Positions 8,262-18,021 of a stretch of 64,000 nucleotides of DNA are shown piece after piece. Source of the DNA: Christiangramia aestuarii (GTDB taxonomy: Bacteria; Bacteroidota; Bacteroidia; Flavobacteriales; Flavobacteriaceae); the NCBI RefSeq assembly GCF_009735585.1, contig NZ_VJVW01000003.1, positions 372,001 through 436,000 on the forward strand, in the 5' to 3' direction. A program made the translations under genes and the position numbers. Each line of letters begins with the position of its first letter. The stretch's first letter is position 1. The notes under the pieces were generated by a model. It worked only from the letters and a program-made list of their open reading frames with translations, had not been told where the DNA came from and searched no databases.

Positions 8262-9586
8262 ACTTTTTCTGAAATCGTTTCAGGCTCCGGGTGATAGTCA
8301 TCGTCCCAATTCTTTACGTTTGGTGGGCCCATCATATCAACCGATTTAGCAACCATTAGAGATACAGCGGCATCACCGGTAACATTCACTACGGTTCTAC
8401 ACATATCCAGTGGCCTGTCTACAGCAAAGATTAGAGCAAGACCTGCTTCGGGTATCCCAGCCTGTGCAAGTACGATCACCAGCATTACCATTCCAGCTCC
8501 TGGTACGGCAGCTGAACCAATGGAGGCCAAAGTTGCCGTTGCGATAATTCCAAGTTGAGTTCCCAAAGTTAAATCCATCCCGAAGGCCTGGGCGATAAAG
8601 ATCGCGGCCACGGCCTGGTAAAGACTGGTTCCATCCATATTGATGGTCGCTCCAATAGGCAGAACAAAACTGGTCACTTCCTTATGAACTCCCATATGCT
8701 CTTCCACTCGTTCCATGGTTACAGGAAGCGTCGCTGCACTGGAGCTGGTTGAAAAAGCAAGTAACTGCGCAGGAGATATTCCGTTGATAAAGAAAGATGG
8801 AGTGTTCTTTGTAAATACCCAAACCAGCAGTATATACACCCCAATCATTAAGGCAAGGCCTAATAATACGGTTACGGCATACATGGCCAGGGCTGCGAAA
8901 AGGTCGGTACTTGGTGATTCTACCACAAGGGCTGCCAGCAGGGCAAAAACACCATAGGGAGCCGTGAGCATGATAAGATCGATCATCTTCAGAATGACCT
9001 CGTTAAAGCCATCGAAGAAATCCTTCACTGGTTTGGCGGTTTTTTCAGGGATCAGGATAAGACCAATTCCGAAGAAAATAGCGAAAAAGATCACCTGCAG
9101 CATATTCCCATTATCTCCCGCTGCTCCGATGATGTTACTAGGGACAAGGTCTTCCAGCGCCTGTAGAGGGCCGGCATCCTTTTGTTTCTGGGCATCTGAG
9201 ATCCGCACAGAAGCATCTCCCTCGTAACTTGTAATTAGATCGGTCCTGGTTTCATCTGAAATAGTTCTACCCGGTCCAATCAAATTCACCATCACTAGTC
9301 CTATGGAAACCGCGATCACCGTGGTCACAATATAGGTCGCAATGGTTCGGGTTCCCATCTTGGACAATTTTGAAATGTCCTTAAGGTCGGAGATCCCCTT
9401 AATTAAAGAGGCCAGGATCAATGGCACTGCGATGAGTTTAAGAGCATTTATAAAGATATTCCCGAAAGGTTTTATCCAGTCGCTCACAAAATCAGCTCCC
9501 CAGCTAAAATTAGTCAATACAAGGGCGAACAAGACCCCTGCTACCATTCCTAATAATATTTGCCAATGCAGTGCAAGTTTTTTCAT
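8258..9586 (-). CDS. Dicarboxylate/amino acid:cation symporter (DAACS family)
   Basis: A 442-residue inner-membrane transporter of the GltP/DctA type, which imports dicarboxylates or acidic amino acids with Na+ or H+. It has the re-entrant serine-rich hairpin STSSSAATLPVTM, the GATINMDGTSLYQ motif of TM7 and the substrate-binding TM8 segment NVTGDAAVSLMVAKS. Eight or so hydrophobic segments and two hairpin loops fit the family. A moderately long extracellular insertion with Asp/Thr/Lys residues sits near positions 110-160. The substrate (Glu, Asp or C4 acids) cannot be decided from sequence. aroC lies 16 bases upstream on the same strand, so a shared transcript is possible. Confidence 0.9.
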   Translation of the reverse strand: MKKLALHWQILLGMVAGVLFALVLTNFSWGADFVSDWIKPFGNIFINALKLIAVPLILASLIKGISDLKDISKLSKMGTRTIATYIVTTVIAVSIGLVMVNLIGPGRTISDETRTDLITSYEGDASVRISDAQKQKDAGPLQALEDLVPSNIIGAAGDNGNMLQVIFFAIFFGIGLILIPEKTAKPVKDFFDGFNEVILKMIDLIMLTAPYGVFALLAALVVESPSTDLFAALAMYAVTVLLGLALMIGVYILLVWVFTKNTPSFFINGISPAQLLAFSTSSSAATLPVTMERVEEHMGVHKEVTSFVLPIGATINMDGTSLYQAVAAIFIAQAFGMDLTLGTQLGIIATATLASIGSAAVPGAGMVMLVIVLAQAGIPEAGLALIFAVDRPLDMCRTVVNVTGDAAVSLMVAKSVDMMGPPNVKNWDDDYHPEPETISEKV

Positions 9587-9602
9587 TATATGCTTTTAAA
9601 AA

Positions 9603-10667
9603 TTAAATTTTCGAAGATTTATTTTGAAGATAAAAGTCGGCAATGACCAAAGCGGCCATGGATTCCACGATAGGAACGGCCCTTGGTACCACGCAGGGAT
9701 CATGTCGCCCTTTCCCCTGCATTTCCACTTCTTCGCCTTTAGAATTAATAGTTTGTTGCTTTTGCATAAGGGTCGCCACTGGTTTAAAGGCCACATTGAA
9801 GTAGATGTCCATCCCATTGGAGATCCCTCCCTGTATTCCACCGCTAAGATTTGTTTGAGTTGAACCATCTTTATTGAAATGGTCGTTGTGCTCACTACCC
9901 CGCATTTTGGTTCCCTCGAAGCCGCTTCCGTATTCAAAACCCTTTACGGCATTAATGGAAAGCATGGCTTTTCCAAGTTCTGCATGTAATTTATCGAATA
10001 CGGGCTCTCCCAGTCCTTTAGGCACATTTTTGATCACGCATTGCACGGTTCCTCCAACGGTATCACCTTCGGATCGAATTTCCTTGATATAGGCCTCCAT
10101 TTCTTTGGCCATTTCCGGATCAGGGCAACGCACCGGGTTCTTTTCGATCTCGTTAAAATCAAGCTGAGTATAATCTTTCTGAAGTTCCAGTTTTCCTACC
10201 GAAGAAACAAAGGCATTGATCTTTATCTCGCTTAGCAGTTGCTTAGCGATACTACCGGCCACTACCCTGCAGGCAGTTTCCCTGGCAGAGGATCTTCCAC
10301 CACCGCGATAATCGCGCACCCCATACTTTTCGTCGTAGGTATAATCGGCGTGACTGGGCCTGTAAGTGTCTTTTATATGGGAATAATCTTTGGATTTCTG
10401 GTTAGCATTCTTGATAACAAAACCAATAGGAGTCCCTGTAGATTTGCCTTCGAAGATGCCAGAAAGGAATTCTACCGTATCAGGCTCCTTACGCTGGGTT
10501 ACAATGGCCGACTGTCCCGGCCTTCTCCTGTCCAGGTCCTGTTGTACTTTTTCAATATCGATATCCAGACCTGCCGGACATCCGTCTATCACACCACCAA
10601 TGGCCACACCATGTGACTCGCCAAAAGTGGTTAATTTGAACATTTTACCAAAGGAATTTCCGGGCAT
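9603..10667 (-). CDS. aroC: Chorismate synthase
   Basis: A 354-residue enzyme converting 5-enolpyruvylshikimate-3-phosphate to chorismate with reduced FMN, the last common step to Phe, Tyr, Trp and folate. It shows the N-terminal TFGESHG motif, the central [19 protein letters not shown] block and the C-terminal [10 protein letters not shown] segment. The length is normal. Through tyrosine it is metabolically upstream of the ammonia-lyase-started pigment cluster at 40-59 kb, though not genetically linked to it. A TACATTTG -7 element lies 16 bases upstream. Confidence 0.97.
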   Translation of the reverse strand: MPGNSFGKMFKLTTFGESHGVAIGGVIDGCPAGLDIDIEKVQQDLDRRRPGQSAIVTQRKEPDTVEFLSGIFEGKSTGTPIGFVIKNANQKSKDYSHIKDTYRPSHADYTYDEKYGVRDYRGGGRSSARETACRVVAGSIAKQLLSEIKINAFVSSVGKLELQKDYTQLDFNEIEKNPVRCPDPEMAKEMEAYIKEIRSEGDTVGGTVQCVIKNVPKGLGEPVFDKLHAELGKAMLSINAVKGFEYGSGFEGTKMRGSEHNDHFNKDGSTQTNLSGGIQGGISNGMDIYFNVAFKPVATLMQKQQTINSKGEEVEMQGKGRHDPCVVPRAVPIVESMAALVIADFYLQNKSSKI

Positions 10668-10682
10668 CTAAGGGATTTTGAA

Positions 10683-10690
10683 CAAATGTA
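10683..10690 (-). promoter_or_regulatory. Probable -7 promoter element of aroC
   Basis: On the minus strand this reads TACATTTG, an exact TAnnTTTG match, just 16 bases before the aroC ATG. That predicts a very short leader. No clear TTG is seen at -33. Confidence 0.5.
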
Positions 10691-10836
10691 ATTTTTTAAG
10701 AAGATATTTAAAAATGGAATCCTGTTTATTGTTAGTATCCCAGCCATAGCTATTCAAAATTACAAATACCCAAAATGCTGCCGGAATATATGATTTGATC
10801 CGACAGGAAATTAAAAAGTTAGGAAATAAGTTCAGT

Positions 10837-11217
10837 TTAGGTTCTTGAAGAATCGGGTTGTTTTTCCAGAATGAGCTCTATCTTCTGCAACAAAGCATCC
10901 ATATCGAATGGCTTGGCAAGAAAATCTACAGCGCCTGCCTCCTTGCAGATATCTCCAACATTATGCAAGGCCGACATCATGATCACCGGGATATGCGAGT
11001 AAGCCTCATCTTCTTTCAGGCTTTTGCAAACATCAGTACCATCTACTCCAGAGATAAGTTTATCCAGGAGGATAAGTTCCACCCCATGTTTTCCAATATT
11101 CTCCTTGGTCTTTTTCGGTTCCATTGAGGCTACCACCTCATGTCCGCTAAACTCAAGAATATCCTTCAGCATTAAACCAATGGTTTGGTCATCGTCAACA
11201 ATTAAAATTTTAGCCAT
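10837..11217 (-). CDS. Single-domain response regulator (CheY-like receiver)
   Basis: A 126-residue receiver domain with no output domain. It shows the acidic pocket (VDDDQ near residues 7-10), the phospho-acceptor Asp in ELILLDKLISGVDG, the conserved Ser/Thr switch in VIMMSA and the Lys in FLAKPFD. It starts 2 bases after the stop of the PAS histidine kinase on the same strand, so the two form a kinase-receiver pair. As a lone receiver it probably works by protein contact or as a phosphorelay shuttle. A gap of about 170 bases without a recognised gene separates it from aroC. Confidence 0.92.
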   Translation of the reverse strand: MAKILIVDDDQTIGLMLKDILEFSGHEVVASMEPKKTKENIGKHGVELILLDKLISGVDGTDVCKSLKEDEAYSHIPVIMMSALHNVGDICKEAGAVDFLAKPFDMDALLQKIELILEKQPDSSRT

Positions 11218-11219
11218 TT

Positions 11220-13187
11220 TTATTTTTGGTGATTTTGTGGAATGGTAAAAGTAAATTCCGAGCCTTTTCCTAACTCGCTTTTTACAAATATTTTTCCGTT
11301 ATGCCTTTCAATGATCTCATTTGAGAGATAAAGGCCTATTCCGAAACCTTCGTAGGTATCGTCTTTATTGCCTGAAATTCTGTAGAATCTTTTAAAGATC
11401 TGATTTTGTTCCTTTTCGTTTATACCAATACCGAAATCCTTCACACTTACTGCGACATGGCCCTTTTCCGGTTCAAAGATCTTTAACTGAACCCTGTTAC
11501 TATCGGGTGAATATTTTAAGGCATTCGTGACAAAATTAATAATAACCTGCCCAATTCTATCTTTATCTGCATGTACTTCACAGCTGAAATCCTCTTCAAG
11601 TTCTAATTGAACGTTCCTATTTGAATATTTCAGGTCCTCAAGAATTTCTCTTACATGTGAATTCAAATTGAATTTTTCAATTTTCAGCTCTAGCTCGTTT
11701 TGCTCGATCTTGGAAAGGTCCAGCATTTCAGATAATAACCTTATCAATCTTTCTACCTGGGTTTCCACCCGGTTGAGATAAGGTTTGATAGGCAGCCGTT
11801 TTTCAGTATCCCTGTTGTCATCAGGAAGTGATGCCAATAAGAGCTGAATATATCCCTTAATGGAAGTTATTGGCGTTTTTAATTCGTGACTTACCAGCTT
11901 AAGAAAATCTTCCTGACGTTTTTCGTCTTCTTTTAACTTTTGGATCTCGGTACTTGAGCTAATCCAGGAGGTAATATTTCCTTCTTCATCTCTTATAGGT
12001 GTAGCCTTGGCAAGGTGCCAGATATAATTTCCATCCTTATTCCTTATCTGAACTTCAATATCCAGGTTTTCCTCGGTAGACAAACACCTTTCCACTTCAT
12101 TTTCTACAAACTCCCTCTCATCTGGATGCACCATATCAAGGTAAGACTCTGAAAGTAATTCATCAAAACTCTTCCCGGTAAAATCCAGCCAGCTTTGATT
12201 ATAATAAACCGGAACACCTTCTGTATCTGTAAGGCTTATTTTGTGAGGCATAAAATTCACCAGTTCACGAAATTCTCTCTCACTTTTTTTGATCTGCCTG
12301 TTTAATAAAGCCTGGTTAGTAACTTCATTTGCTATAACAGAAACTCCTTCTATTTCGCCACTGGAATCTTTAAGGGCCTGGTACATAAAATCAAAATAAC
12401 CAAGAACCATTTCACCGTTTTTCAGGTGCATAATTGGACTTTCCTGGGCTACCACTGTCTCCCCGGTCTCATAAACAGTTCTGAAGATTTCAGGCATACC
12501 CTGGTCAACAATTTCCGGGAGCACCTCAAAAAGAGATTTTCCTTCTACATTTGCTCCTTTACCCCAAACTTCCTTTATCGCGTCGTTCGCAATTTCAATG
12601 ATCATCTCTGGGCCCCTTAAAATTGCGATCAGGGAATTAGAAGAATGGATCATTTCTCTATACCTGTGCTCGCTTTCTTTTAGTTCGGTTTCTGCTCTTT
12701 TGCGATTGGTAATATCCTGAGCAATAACACCTACACCTATTATTTCCCTGTTATAATTATATTGAGGCATGTAGGAGAAATCAAAAAAATACCTTACCAT
12801 TTCTCCATTTTTGTCATGCTCTATAGGCAGGCTTCTCGCATGAAAAGGCTCACCCTTATAAAAGGCCTGATCCAGATACTCTTTTATTCCTTGAGAATGT
12901 AATTCGGGGAGAACATCAAAAAGGGATTTACCTTCAACATCATAGCCTTTACCCCAAACCTCCTTGATAGGTTTGTTGGCAAATTCTATTATGTAGTCTG
13001 GTCCTTTGAGAAATGTAATTAGAGAAGTAGAAGAATATACGAGGCCCTTGAATTGAAATATTTCCTCTTTCAATTCAAGGTTGGATCTTTTTATAGACTC
13101 ATTTTCTTTTCGAAGCCTTTCAAGCTCATCTTCCTTCTTTTTAAGCTTCTTTTCTAACTCTGTGACCTTAAGATTTTCCTCTGTCAT
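11220..13187 (-). CDS. Soluble triple-PAS sensor histidine kinase
   Basis: A 655-residue kinase from ATG 13187; an in-frame TTG 21 bases upstream (13208) is less likely. The order is an N-terminal coiled coil (about residues 3-45), three PAS domains (about 45-160, 165-285 and 300-415), HisKA with VSHELKTPITS and phospho-His near 434, and a HATPase domain with N box NFVTNALKYS, G1 DFGIGI and G2 GFGIGLYLS. PAS1 and PAS2 are clearly related: both carry a VWGKG...VEGKSLF.VLPE core, which points to tandem duplication. No membrane segment is visible, so the signal is cytoplasmic. The receiver at 10837-11217 is the obvious partner. Confidence 0.93.
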   Translation of the reverse strand: MTEENLKVTELEKKLKKKEDELERLRKENESIKRSNLELKEEIFQFKGLVYSSTSLITFLKGPDYIIEFANKPIKEVWGKGYDVEGKSLFDVLPELHSQGIKEYLDQAFYKGEPFHARSLPIEHDKNGEMVRYFFDFSYMPQYNYNREIIGVGVIAQDITNRKRAETELKESEHRYREMIHSSNSLIAILRGPEMIIEIANDAIKEVWGKGANVEGKSLFEVLPEIVDQGMPEIFRTVYETGETVVAQESPIMHLKNGEMVLGYFDFMYQALKDSSGEIEGVSVIANEVTNQALLNRQIKKSEREFRELVNFMPHKISLTDTEGVPVYYNQSWLDFTGKSFDELLSESYLDMVHPDEREFVENEVERCLSTEENLDIEVQIRNKDGNYIWHLAKATPIRDEEGNITSWISSSTEIQKLKEDEKRQEDFLKLVSHELKTPITSIKGYIQLLLASLPDDNRDTEKRLPIKPYLNRVETQVERLIRLLSEMLDLSKIEQNELELKIEKFNLNSHVREILEDLKYSNRNVQLELEEDFSCEVHADKDRIGQVIINFVTNALKYSPDSNRVQLKIFEPEKGHVAVSVKDFGIGINEKEQNQIFKRFYRISGNKDDTYEGFGIGLYLSNEIIERHNGKIFVKSELGKGSEFTFTIPQNHQK

Positions 13188-13276
13188 CAATGGTAATTCT
13201 CCGTGCAAAAGTTTAAAATTACAGTTTTAAGGACGCCTGGAAATAATTTTAGAAAACTATTAACATTGACAGAATT

Positions 13277-16204
13277 TTAGCGTTTGTTCAGGGCCTTGCG
13301 CAGGATAGTTACGGGATGTTGGGCTACCCGCCCGGTACCGTCTTTAATCTGGTGCCGGCAACTGGTTCCATTGGCAGAAATGATGGTAGTTTTTTCACTT
13401 TTCCTTATTGCCGGAAACAATGAATTCTCCCCTATTCTCATACTAATCTCGTAATGCTCCTTTTCGTAACCGAAAGAACCGGCCATTCCGCAACAACCTG
13501 AGGGTATGATGGTCACTTTGTAATTCTCGGGAAGGTTAAGGATATCAAAAGTTCTGGCCGAATTTGATAAAGCCTTCTGGTGACAGTGTGCATGTACTTT
13601 CACCGTAGCTTTCTTCCTGGTAAACTGGGTAGAGCTGATGTTTCCTTCGGAAATTTCCTGTTTAAGGAACTCCTCGATAATAAAACAATTCTCAGAAAGT
13701 TTTTTAGCCGCTTCCTTATCATCTGCCAGCCTCAGATATTCATCCCTGAAGCTTAAGATGGCCGAAGGCTCCACTCCTATCAAGGGAGTGTCTTTACTTA
13801 TCAAATCTTTAAATATGGAAACGTTCTGGTTGGCCAGTTCCTTCGCCCTGGTGAGAAATCCCTTAGAGATCTGGCTGCGTCCGCTTTCCGGATGCTCTAT
13901 GATCACCACCTTATAATTGAGTGCAGCGAAGAGATGCAGGGCATCTTTCCCCACTTGTACATCCAGGTAGTTGGTGAATTCATCATTAAAGAGATAGACC
14001 GTTTTAACCGGGTCCTTGGGATCGAACTTATTCCGGTTATTTAAATAATATTTTTTCAGGCTTTGCCTGGCTACTACGGGTAGTTCACGTTCTTTGGCAA
14101 CGCCCAGAATCTTCTTGGCCACTCCCGAGGTAAAAGAATTACTAAGCATGAACCTTGAGATGGAAGGGAATTTGGAGGCCAACTCATTCTGTTGGGTAAT
14201 ATTGGCAAAAGCCTTATCGCGGAAACTCGGTTTATGCGTTTTACGGTACTGGTGTTGAAATTCGGCCTTTAAGGCAGCCATATCCACATTTGAAGGACAT
14301 TCGCTCTTACAACCTTTGCAACTAATGCAAAGGTCCAGTACCTCTTTAAGTTCTTCGTGATCAAAAGGATTCGGTTTTTCAGACCTGGTAAGGAATTCAC
14401 GCAGCGCGTTCGCCCTGGCCCTGGTCGTATCCTTTTCATCTTTGGTGGCGCGATAACTGGGGCACATGGTTCCACCGGCTTCCACCGACTTCCGGCAGTC
14501 ACCACTGCCATTACATTTTTCAGCCAGCCTCAGTATTCCATCGGCATCAGAAAAGTCCATGATGGTATCAAATTCCGGTTCTTTCCGGTCGGGTTCATAT
14601 CTTAAAGAAGTATCCATGGGTGGTGCGTCCACGATCTTACCCGGATTAAAAATGTTTTGAGGATCAAAGCTATATTTGATCTTTTTCAAAAGCTCATAGA
14701 CCTGTTTTCCATACATGAGCTCAATGAACTCAGCTCTCACCCTACCGTCCCCATGCTCACCGCTTAGGGAACCATTATATTTCTTGACCAGTTCTGCCAC
14801 ATCCCTGGTGATACTTCTGAATAGTTTAATGTCTTCAGATTTCTTCAGGTTCAGTATAGGCCTAAGGTGGATCTCTCCAGCGCCAGCATGAGCGTAATAA
14901 ACCGCCTGCTGGTTGTAAGATTTCATGATCCTGCTGAATTCCGAAATATAATCGGCCAGAACGGGAAGTGCCACGGCCGTATCTTCGATACAGGCAACGG
15001 CTTTGCGGTCTCCTTTCATATTTCCCAGCAATCCAAGTCCTGCTTTGCGTAGTTCAAGGGCCAGGTCTATCTGGCCGTCATACAGCACCGGGAAGGCATA
15101 ACCTAGATTAGAAGCCCTTAGATCCTTAAGCAATTTGTCGACCTGCTGTTGTAACTCAACTTCAGAATCGCTTCTTAGTTCCAGCATCAGGATAGCTTCA
15201 GGATCTTCTTCAATAAAGAACCTGTTATCGCGGTATTTCAGGCTTTCCTTGGTACAATCCAGGATGACCTTATCCATCATCTCGCAGGTATAAAGCGAGT
15301 GTTTCATGGCCGGAACCACTGCCTGCATGCAGGCGTCTATACTGTGATAATGTGCCGCAACCATGGCCGTGAATTCCGGCTGCAATTCGTCCAGCTGCAG
15401 GGTGATCTCGGTAATAAATGCCAGGGTACCTTCGCTCCCCGCGATAAGCTTGCAAAGGTTGAACCTGCCTTTGTCCTCATCGAAGATCTCAGACCTGAGC
15501 AGTTCATCGAGGGCATATCCGGTATTTCTTCTGTGAAGTTCTGCCGGCGGATAATTCTTCAGGATCTCTGCCTGGTTTTTTTCCTCGCTTAGAATGGAAT
15601 TCACCTCCCGGTAGATCTGCCCTTCAAGATTGTCCAGCTTTAATTTTTGTTCATATTCTTCACGGCTTAATTCCCGGAACTCTGCCGGGCTGCCGTCACT
15701 TAGCAGAACCTTCAGCGAAATAAGTTTATCCCTTGTGGTGCCATATTTTATCGAGGTGGTTCCACTGGAATTGTTTCCTACCATCCCCCCTATCATGCAG
15801 CGATTAGAAGTGGAGGTATTGGGACCAAAGAAAAGCCCGTGTTTTTCTAGTTTCCGGTTAAGGTCATCCCGTATCACTCCCGGCTGCACCGTTACCGTTT
15901 TCTTGTGAGGATGTATCTTTATAATATCTGTAAAATACCTGGAAACATCTACCACTATGCCGTCACCCGTACATTGACCAGCCAAAGAGGTACCCGCAGT
16001 TCTGGGAATAAGGGATGTTTTATGCTGCCTAGCAAAATCTATAAGGATTCTTAGATCCTCAGTATTCTTCGGAAAGCTTACTGCCAGGGGCATTTCACGA
16101 TATACGGAAGCGTCTGTGGCATAAATGCTTTTCCAAAGGTCATCGAAGACCAGATTACCGCTAAGCTGGCCAGAAAGTTTTTTGAGGGCTTGGGTCATTT
16201 CCAT
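13277..16204 (-). CDS. FAD-linked oxidase / Fe-S oxidoreductase fusion (D-lactate dehydrogenase type)
   Basis: About 975 residues joining a GlcD-like flavoprotein to a GlpC-like Fe-S module. An FAD_binding_4 domain (about 40-215, with PRTAGTSLAGQC and MIGGMVGNNSSGT) is followed by a FAD-oxidase C-terminal domain (about 270-530, ending SGEHGDGRVRAEF). A ferredoxin-like segment near 570-650 (CNGSGDCRKS and CISCKGCKSECP) leads into a CCG domain (HCHQKALSN, then PSGCCGMAGSFGYE). Such fusions oxidise D-lactate or a related 2-hydroxy acid and pass electrons to quinone. The minus-strand -7 element at 16208-16215 covers the upstream in-frame TTG (16210), so ATG 16204 or ATG 16198 is the real start. 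It is transcribed alone. Confidence 0.88.
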   Translation of the reverse strand: MEMTQALKKLSGQLSGNLVFDDLWKSIYATDASVYREMPLAVSFPKNTEDLRILIDFARQHKTSLIPRTAGTSLAGQCTGDGIVVDVSRYFTDIIKIHPHKKTVTVQPGVIRDDLNRKLEKHGLFFGPNTSTSNRCMIGGMVGNNSSGTTSIKYGTTRDKLISLKVLLSDGSPAEFRELSREEYEQKLKLDNLEGQIYREVNSILSEEKNQAEILKNYPPAELHRRNTGYALDELLRSEIFDEDKGRFNLCKLIAGSEGTLAFITEITLQLDELQPEFTAMVAAHYHSIDACMQAVVPAMKHSLYTCEMMDKVILDCTKESLKYRDNRFFIEEDPEAILMLELRSDSEVELQQQVDKLLKDLRASNLGYAFPVLYDGQIDLALELRKAGLGLLGNMKGDRKAVACIEDTAVALPVLADYISEFSRIMKSYNQQAVYYAHAGAGEIHLRPILNLKKSEDIKLFRSITRDVAELVKKYNGSLSGEHGDGRVRAEFIELMYGKQVYELLKKIKYSFDPQNIFNPGKIVDAPPMDTSLRYEPDRKEPEFDTIMDFSDADGILRLAEKCNGSGDCRKSVEAGGTMCPSYRATKDEKDTTRARANALREFLTRSEKPNPFDHEELKEVLDLCISCKGCKSECPSNVDMAALKAEFQHQYRKTHKPSFRDKAFANITQQNELASKFPSISRFMLSNSFTSGVAKKILGVAKERELPVVARQSLKKYYLNNRNKFDPKDPVKTVYLFNDEFTNYLDVQVGKDALHLFAALNYKVVIIEHPESGRSQISKGFLTRAKELANQNVSIFKDLISKDTPLIGVEPSAILSFRDEYLRLADDKEAAKKLSENCFIIEEFLKQEISEGNISSTQFTRKKATVKVHAHCHQKALSNSARTFDILNLPENYKVTIIPSGCCGMAGSFGYEKEHYEISMRIGENSLFPAIRKSEKTTIISANGTSCRHQIKDGTGRVAQHPVTILRKALNKR

Positions 16205-16207
16205 ATC

Positions 16208-16215
16208 CAAATTTA
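16208..16215 (-). promoter_or_regulatory. Probable -7 element of the FAD/Fe-S oxidase gene
   Basis: The minus strand reads TAAATTTG here, an exact TAnnTTTG match immediately before the ATGs at 16204 and 16198. If used, the mRNA would be nearly leaderless. No clear -33 element is seen. Confidence 0.45.
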
Positions 16216-16283
16216 GCAGATTTCTCTTTCTCTGCTTAACAGATTTTTAATTAATATTAACAATAGATTTGCTGGCAGGCGCG

Positions 16284-16312
16284 TTGTGGTAAGAGTTTAA
16301 CACATACATTTG
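16284..16312 (+). promoter_or_regulatory. Bacteroidota promoter (TTG-N18-TACATTTG)
   Basis: A TTG -33 element (16284-16286) and an exact TAnnTTTG -7 element (16305-16312) are separated by 18 bases, in the gap before the outer-membrane protein gene. The ATG lies 26 bases after the -7 element. Confidence 0.75.
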
Positions 16313-16337
16313 TCACGATCTAACAAAACAATCGAAC

Positions 16338-16838
16338 ATGAAAAAATTAGTTCTATTAGCAGCTTTTATAATGGGAGCTGTTTTTTTTAACAACGCGAGC
16401 GCGCAGCAGATTTCAGATAATGCCCTAGGTCTAAGAATTGGAGATGGCGGTGGCTTCGGCGCCGAAGTCTCTTATCAAAGAGCAATTGGCGGTGATAATA
16501 ACCGTTTGGAGCTAGATTTAGGCTGGAGAAATAATGATAATTTTGACGCCATTAAATTAATAGGTTTGTATCAATGGGTCTGGAATATAGAGGGTGGCTT
16601 TAACTGGTATGTAGGTGCAGGTGCCGGTCTTGGAAATTATGATGATAACCGAAGAGATTATATAGGTGATGATGACGGCTTGTTTGCCGTAATAGCCGGT
16701 GATGTAGGAATTGAATACAATTTCGATTTCCCCCTTTTACTTTCTTTGGATTTTAGACCTGAAATTTATTTTTCCAATTATGGAGAAAGTGATGATTTCG
16801 GTCCAGACATCGCTCTTGGAATAAGATACCAGTTCTAA
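16338..16838 (+). CDS. Small outer-membrane beta-barrel protein
   Basis: A 166-residue exported protein. A signal peptide (MKKLVLLAAFIMGAVFF...ASA-Q) is followed by about eight amphipathic strands rich in Gly, Asp, Asn and aromatic residues, such as NRLELDLGWRNN and WNIEGGFNWYVGAGAGLG. It ends in Phe after IALGIRYQF, the typical C-terminal signature for BAM-dependent barrels. The size fits an 8-stranded OmpA/OmpX-like barrel without a periplasmic domain. The loops are acidic (Asp/Glu-rich). The promoter at 16284-16312 and the hairpin at 16859-16886 make it a single-gene unit. Specific function unknown. Confidence 0.8.
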   Translation: MKKLVLLAAFIMGAVFFNNASAQQISDNALGLRIGDGGGFGAEVSYQRAIGGDNNRLELDLGWRNNDNFDAIKLIGLYQWVWNIEGGFNWYVGAGAGLGNYDDNRRDYIGDDDGLFAVIAGDVGIEYNFDFPLLLSLDFRPEIYFSNYGESDDFGPDIALGIRYQF

Positions 16839-16858
16839 TAGCTGGCAAAGTATTTATG

Positions 16859-16886
16859 AAAAGTGGAGGTAAACATCTCCACTTTT
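16859..16886. terminator. Rho-independent terminator
   Basis: The perfect 10-bp stem AAAAGTGGAG / CTCCACTTTT with an 8-base loop is followed by more T residues (to 16889). It ends the outer-membrane protein gene and lies directly beside the bshA stop, so it may act in both directions. Confidence 0.85.
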
Positions 16887-16887
16887 T

Positions 16888-18018
16888 TTATGCCTTTATA
16901 AGTGCTTTTTGATATAGTTCCTCATACATGGGAACTATATTGTTGATGTCAAACTTCACAGCTGCTTCTCCTGCCTGCTTCTTGAATTTCAATAAAATGG
17001 AAGGATCCTGTAAAATGGAAACAGCGCTTTTGGCCATGCCCTCAACATCGCCAACATCGTGTAAAAAACCCGAATAATTATCAATATTCACCTCAGGCAA
17101 ACCTCCTGTATTGGAGGATATTACAGGGACTGAATGAACCATTGCTTCAAGCGCAGCGAGACCGAAACTTTCGGTTTCAGAAGGTAAAAGGAACAGGTCT
17201 GAAAAACACAAGATCTTATCAATCTCGTTACTCTGCCCAAGGAAAAGAACCCGGTCGCGAATTCCAAGTTCCCTTACCAGTTGCTCGGCAGTTTCTCTCT
17301 GTGGACCTTCGCCCACCATCATCAACCTGGCCTTTACTTTTTTCTGAATTTCATAGAATATACGAACCACGTCATCTACCCTTTTCACTTTCCTGAAGTT
17401 ACTAATATGGGTTATGATCTTTTCGTCCTCATGAGCCATCAGCTCCCGCTGGCAATCTGTAAAGATCTTTTTCTGAAATTTGGAAACATCGATGAAGTTT
17501 GGGATCACTTCGATCTCTTTCTTGATATCGAAAAATTTAAGGGTATCCTCCTTAAGGCTTTCAGAAACTGAAGTAACTATATCACTATTGTTAATACTGA
17601 AGGTAACCGCGGGTTTATAGAAAGGATGATTCCCCACCAGGGTAATATCGGTTCCGTGCAGCGTAGTGACCATGGGAATGCTTATCCCCTCTTCTTCCAG
17701 CATCTTCTTGGCCATATAACCCGCATAGGCATGGGGAATGGCATAATGCACGTGCAATAGTTCTATCCCATAATTCTTGATCACGTTCACCAATTTACTG
17801 CTCAACGCAAGTTCATATGGCTGATAGTGAAAAAGTGGATATTCAGGAACGTTTACTTCATGAAATCTAATATGACTGGAAATGGTCTCCAATCTCACCG
17901 GTTGTTTGTAGGTCACAAAATGTACCTCGTGCCCTCTTCGTGAAAGAGAAAGTCCTAATTCGGTCGCAACAACTCCACTTCCTCCAAAGGTAGGGTAACA
18001 GACAATGGCAATTTTCAT
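16888..18018 (-). CDS. bshA: N-acetyl-alpha-D-glucosaminyl L-malate synthase BshA
   Basis: A 376-residue GT4 glycosyltransferase that joins UDP-GlcNAc and L-malate, the first step of bacillithiol synthesis. The N terminus IVCYPTFGGSGVVATELG binds the sugar-nucleotide. LHVHYAIPHAYAGY and TTLHGTDIT are BshA-like, and the C-terminal ESFGLAALEAMVHSVPVI carries the E-x7-E retaining-GT motif. It is the last gene of a minus-strand unit; its ATG lies 3 bases after the stop of the GH3 fusion gene. bshB and bshC are not in the window. Bacillithiol as the main low-molecular-weight thiol is known for flavobacteria. Confidence 0.95.
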   Translation of the reverse strand: MKIAIVCYPTFGGSGVVATELGLSLSRRGHEVHFVTYKQPVRLETISSHIRFHEVNVPEYPLFHYQPYELALSSKLVNVIKNYGIELLHVHYAIPHAYAGYMAKKMLEEEGISIPMVTTLHGTDITLVGNHPFYKPAVTFSINNSDIVTSVSESLKEDTLKFFDIKKEIEVIPNFIDVSKFQKKIFTDCQRELMAHEDEKIITHISNFRKVKRVDDVVRIFYEIQKKVKARLMMVGEGPQRETAEQLVRELGIRDRVLFLGQSNEIDKILCFSDLFLLPSETESFGLAALEAMVHSVPVISSNTGGLPEVNIDNYSGFLHDVGDVEGMAKSAVSILQDPSILLKFKKQAGEAAVKFDINNIVPMYEELYQKALIKA

Positions 18019-18021
18019 GAG

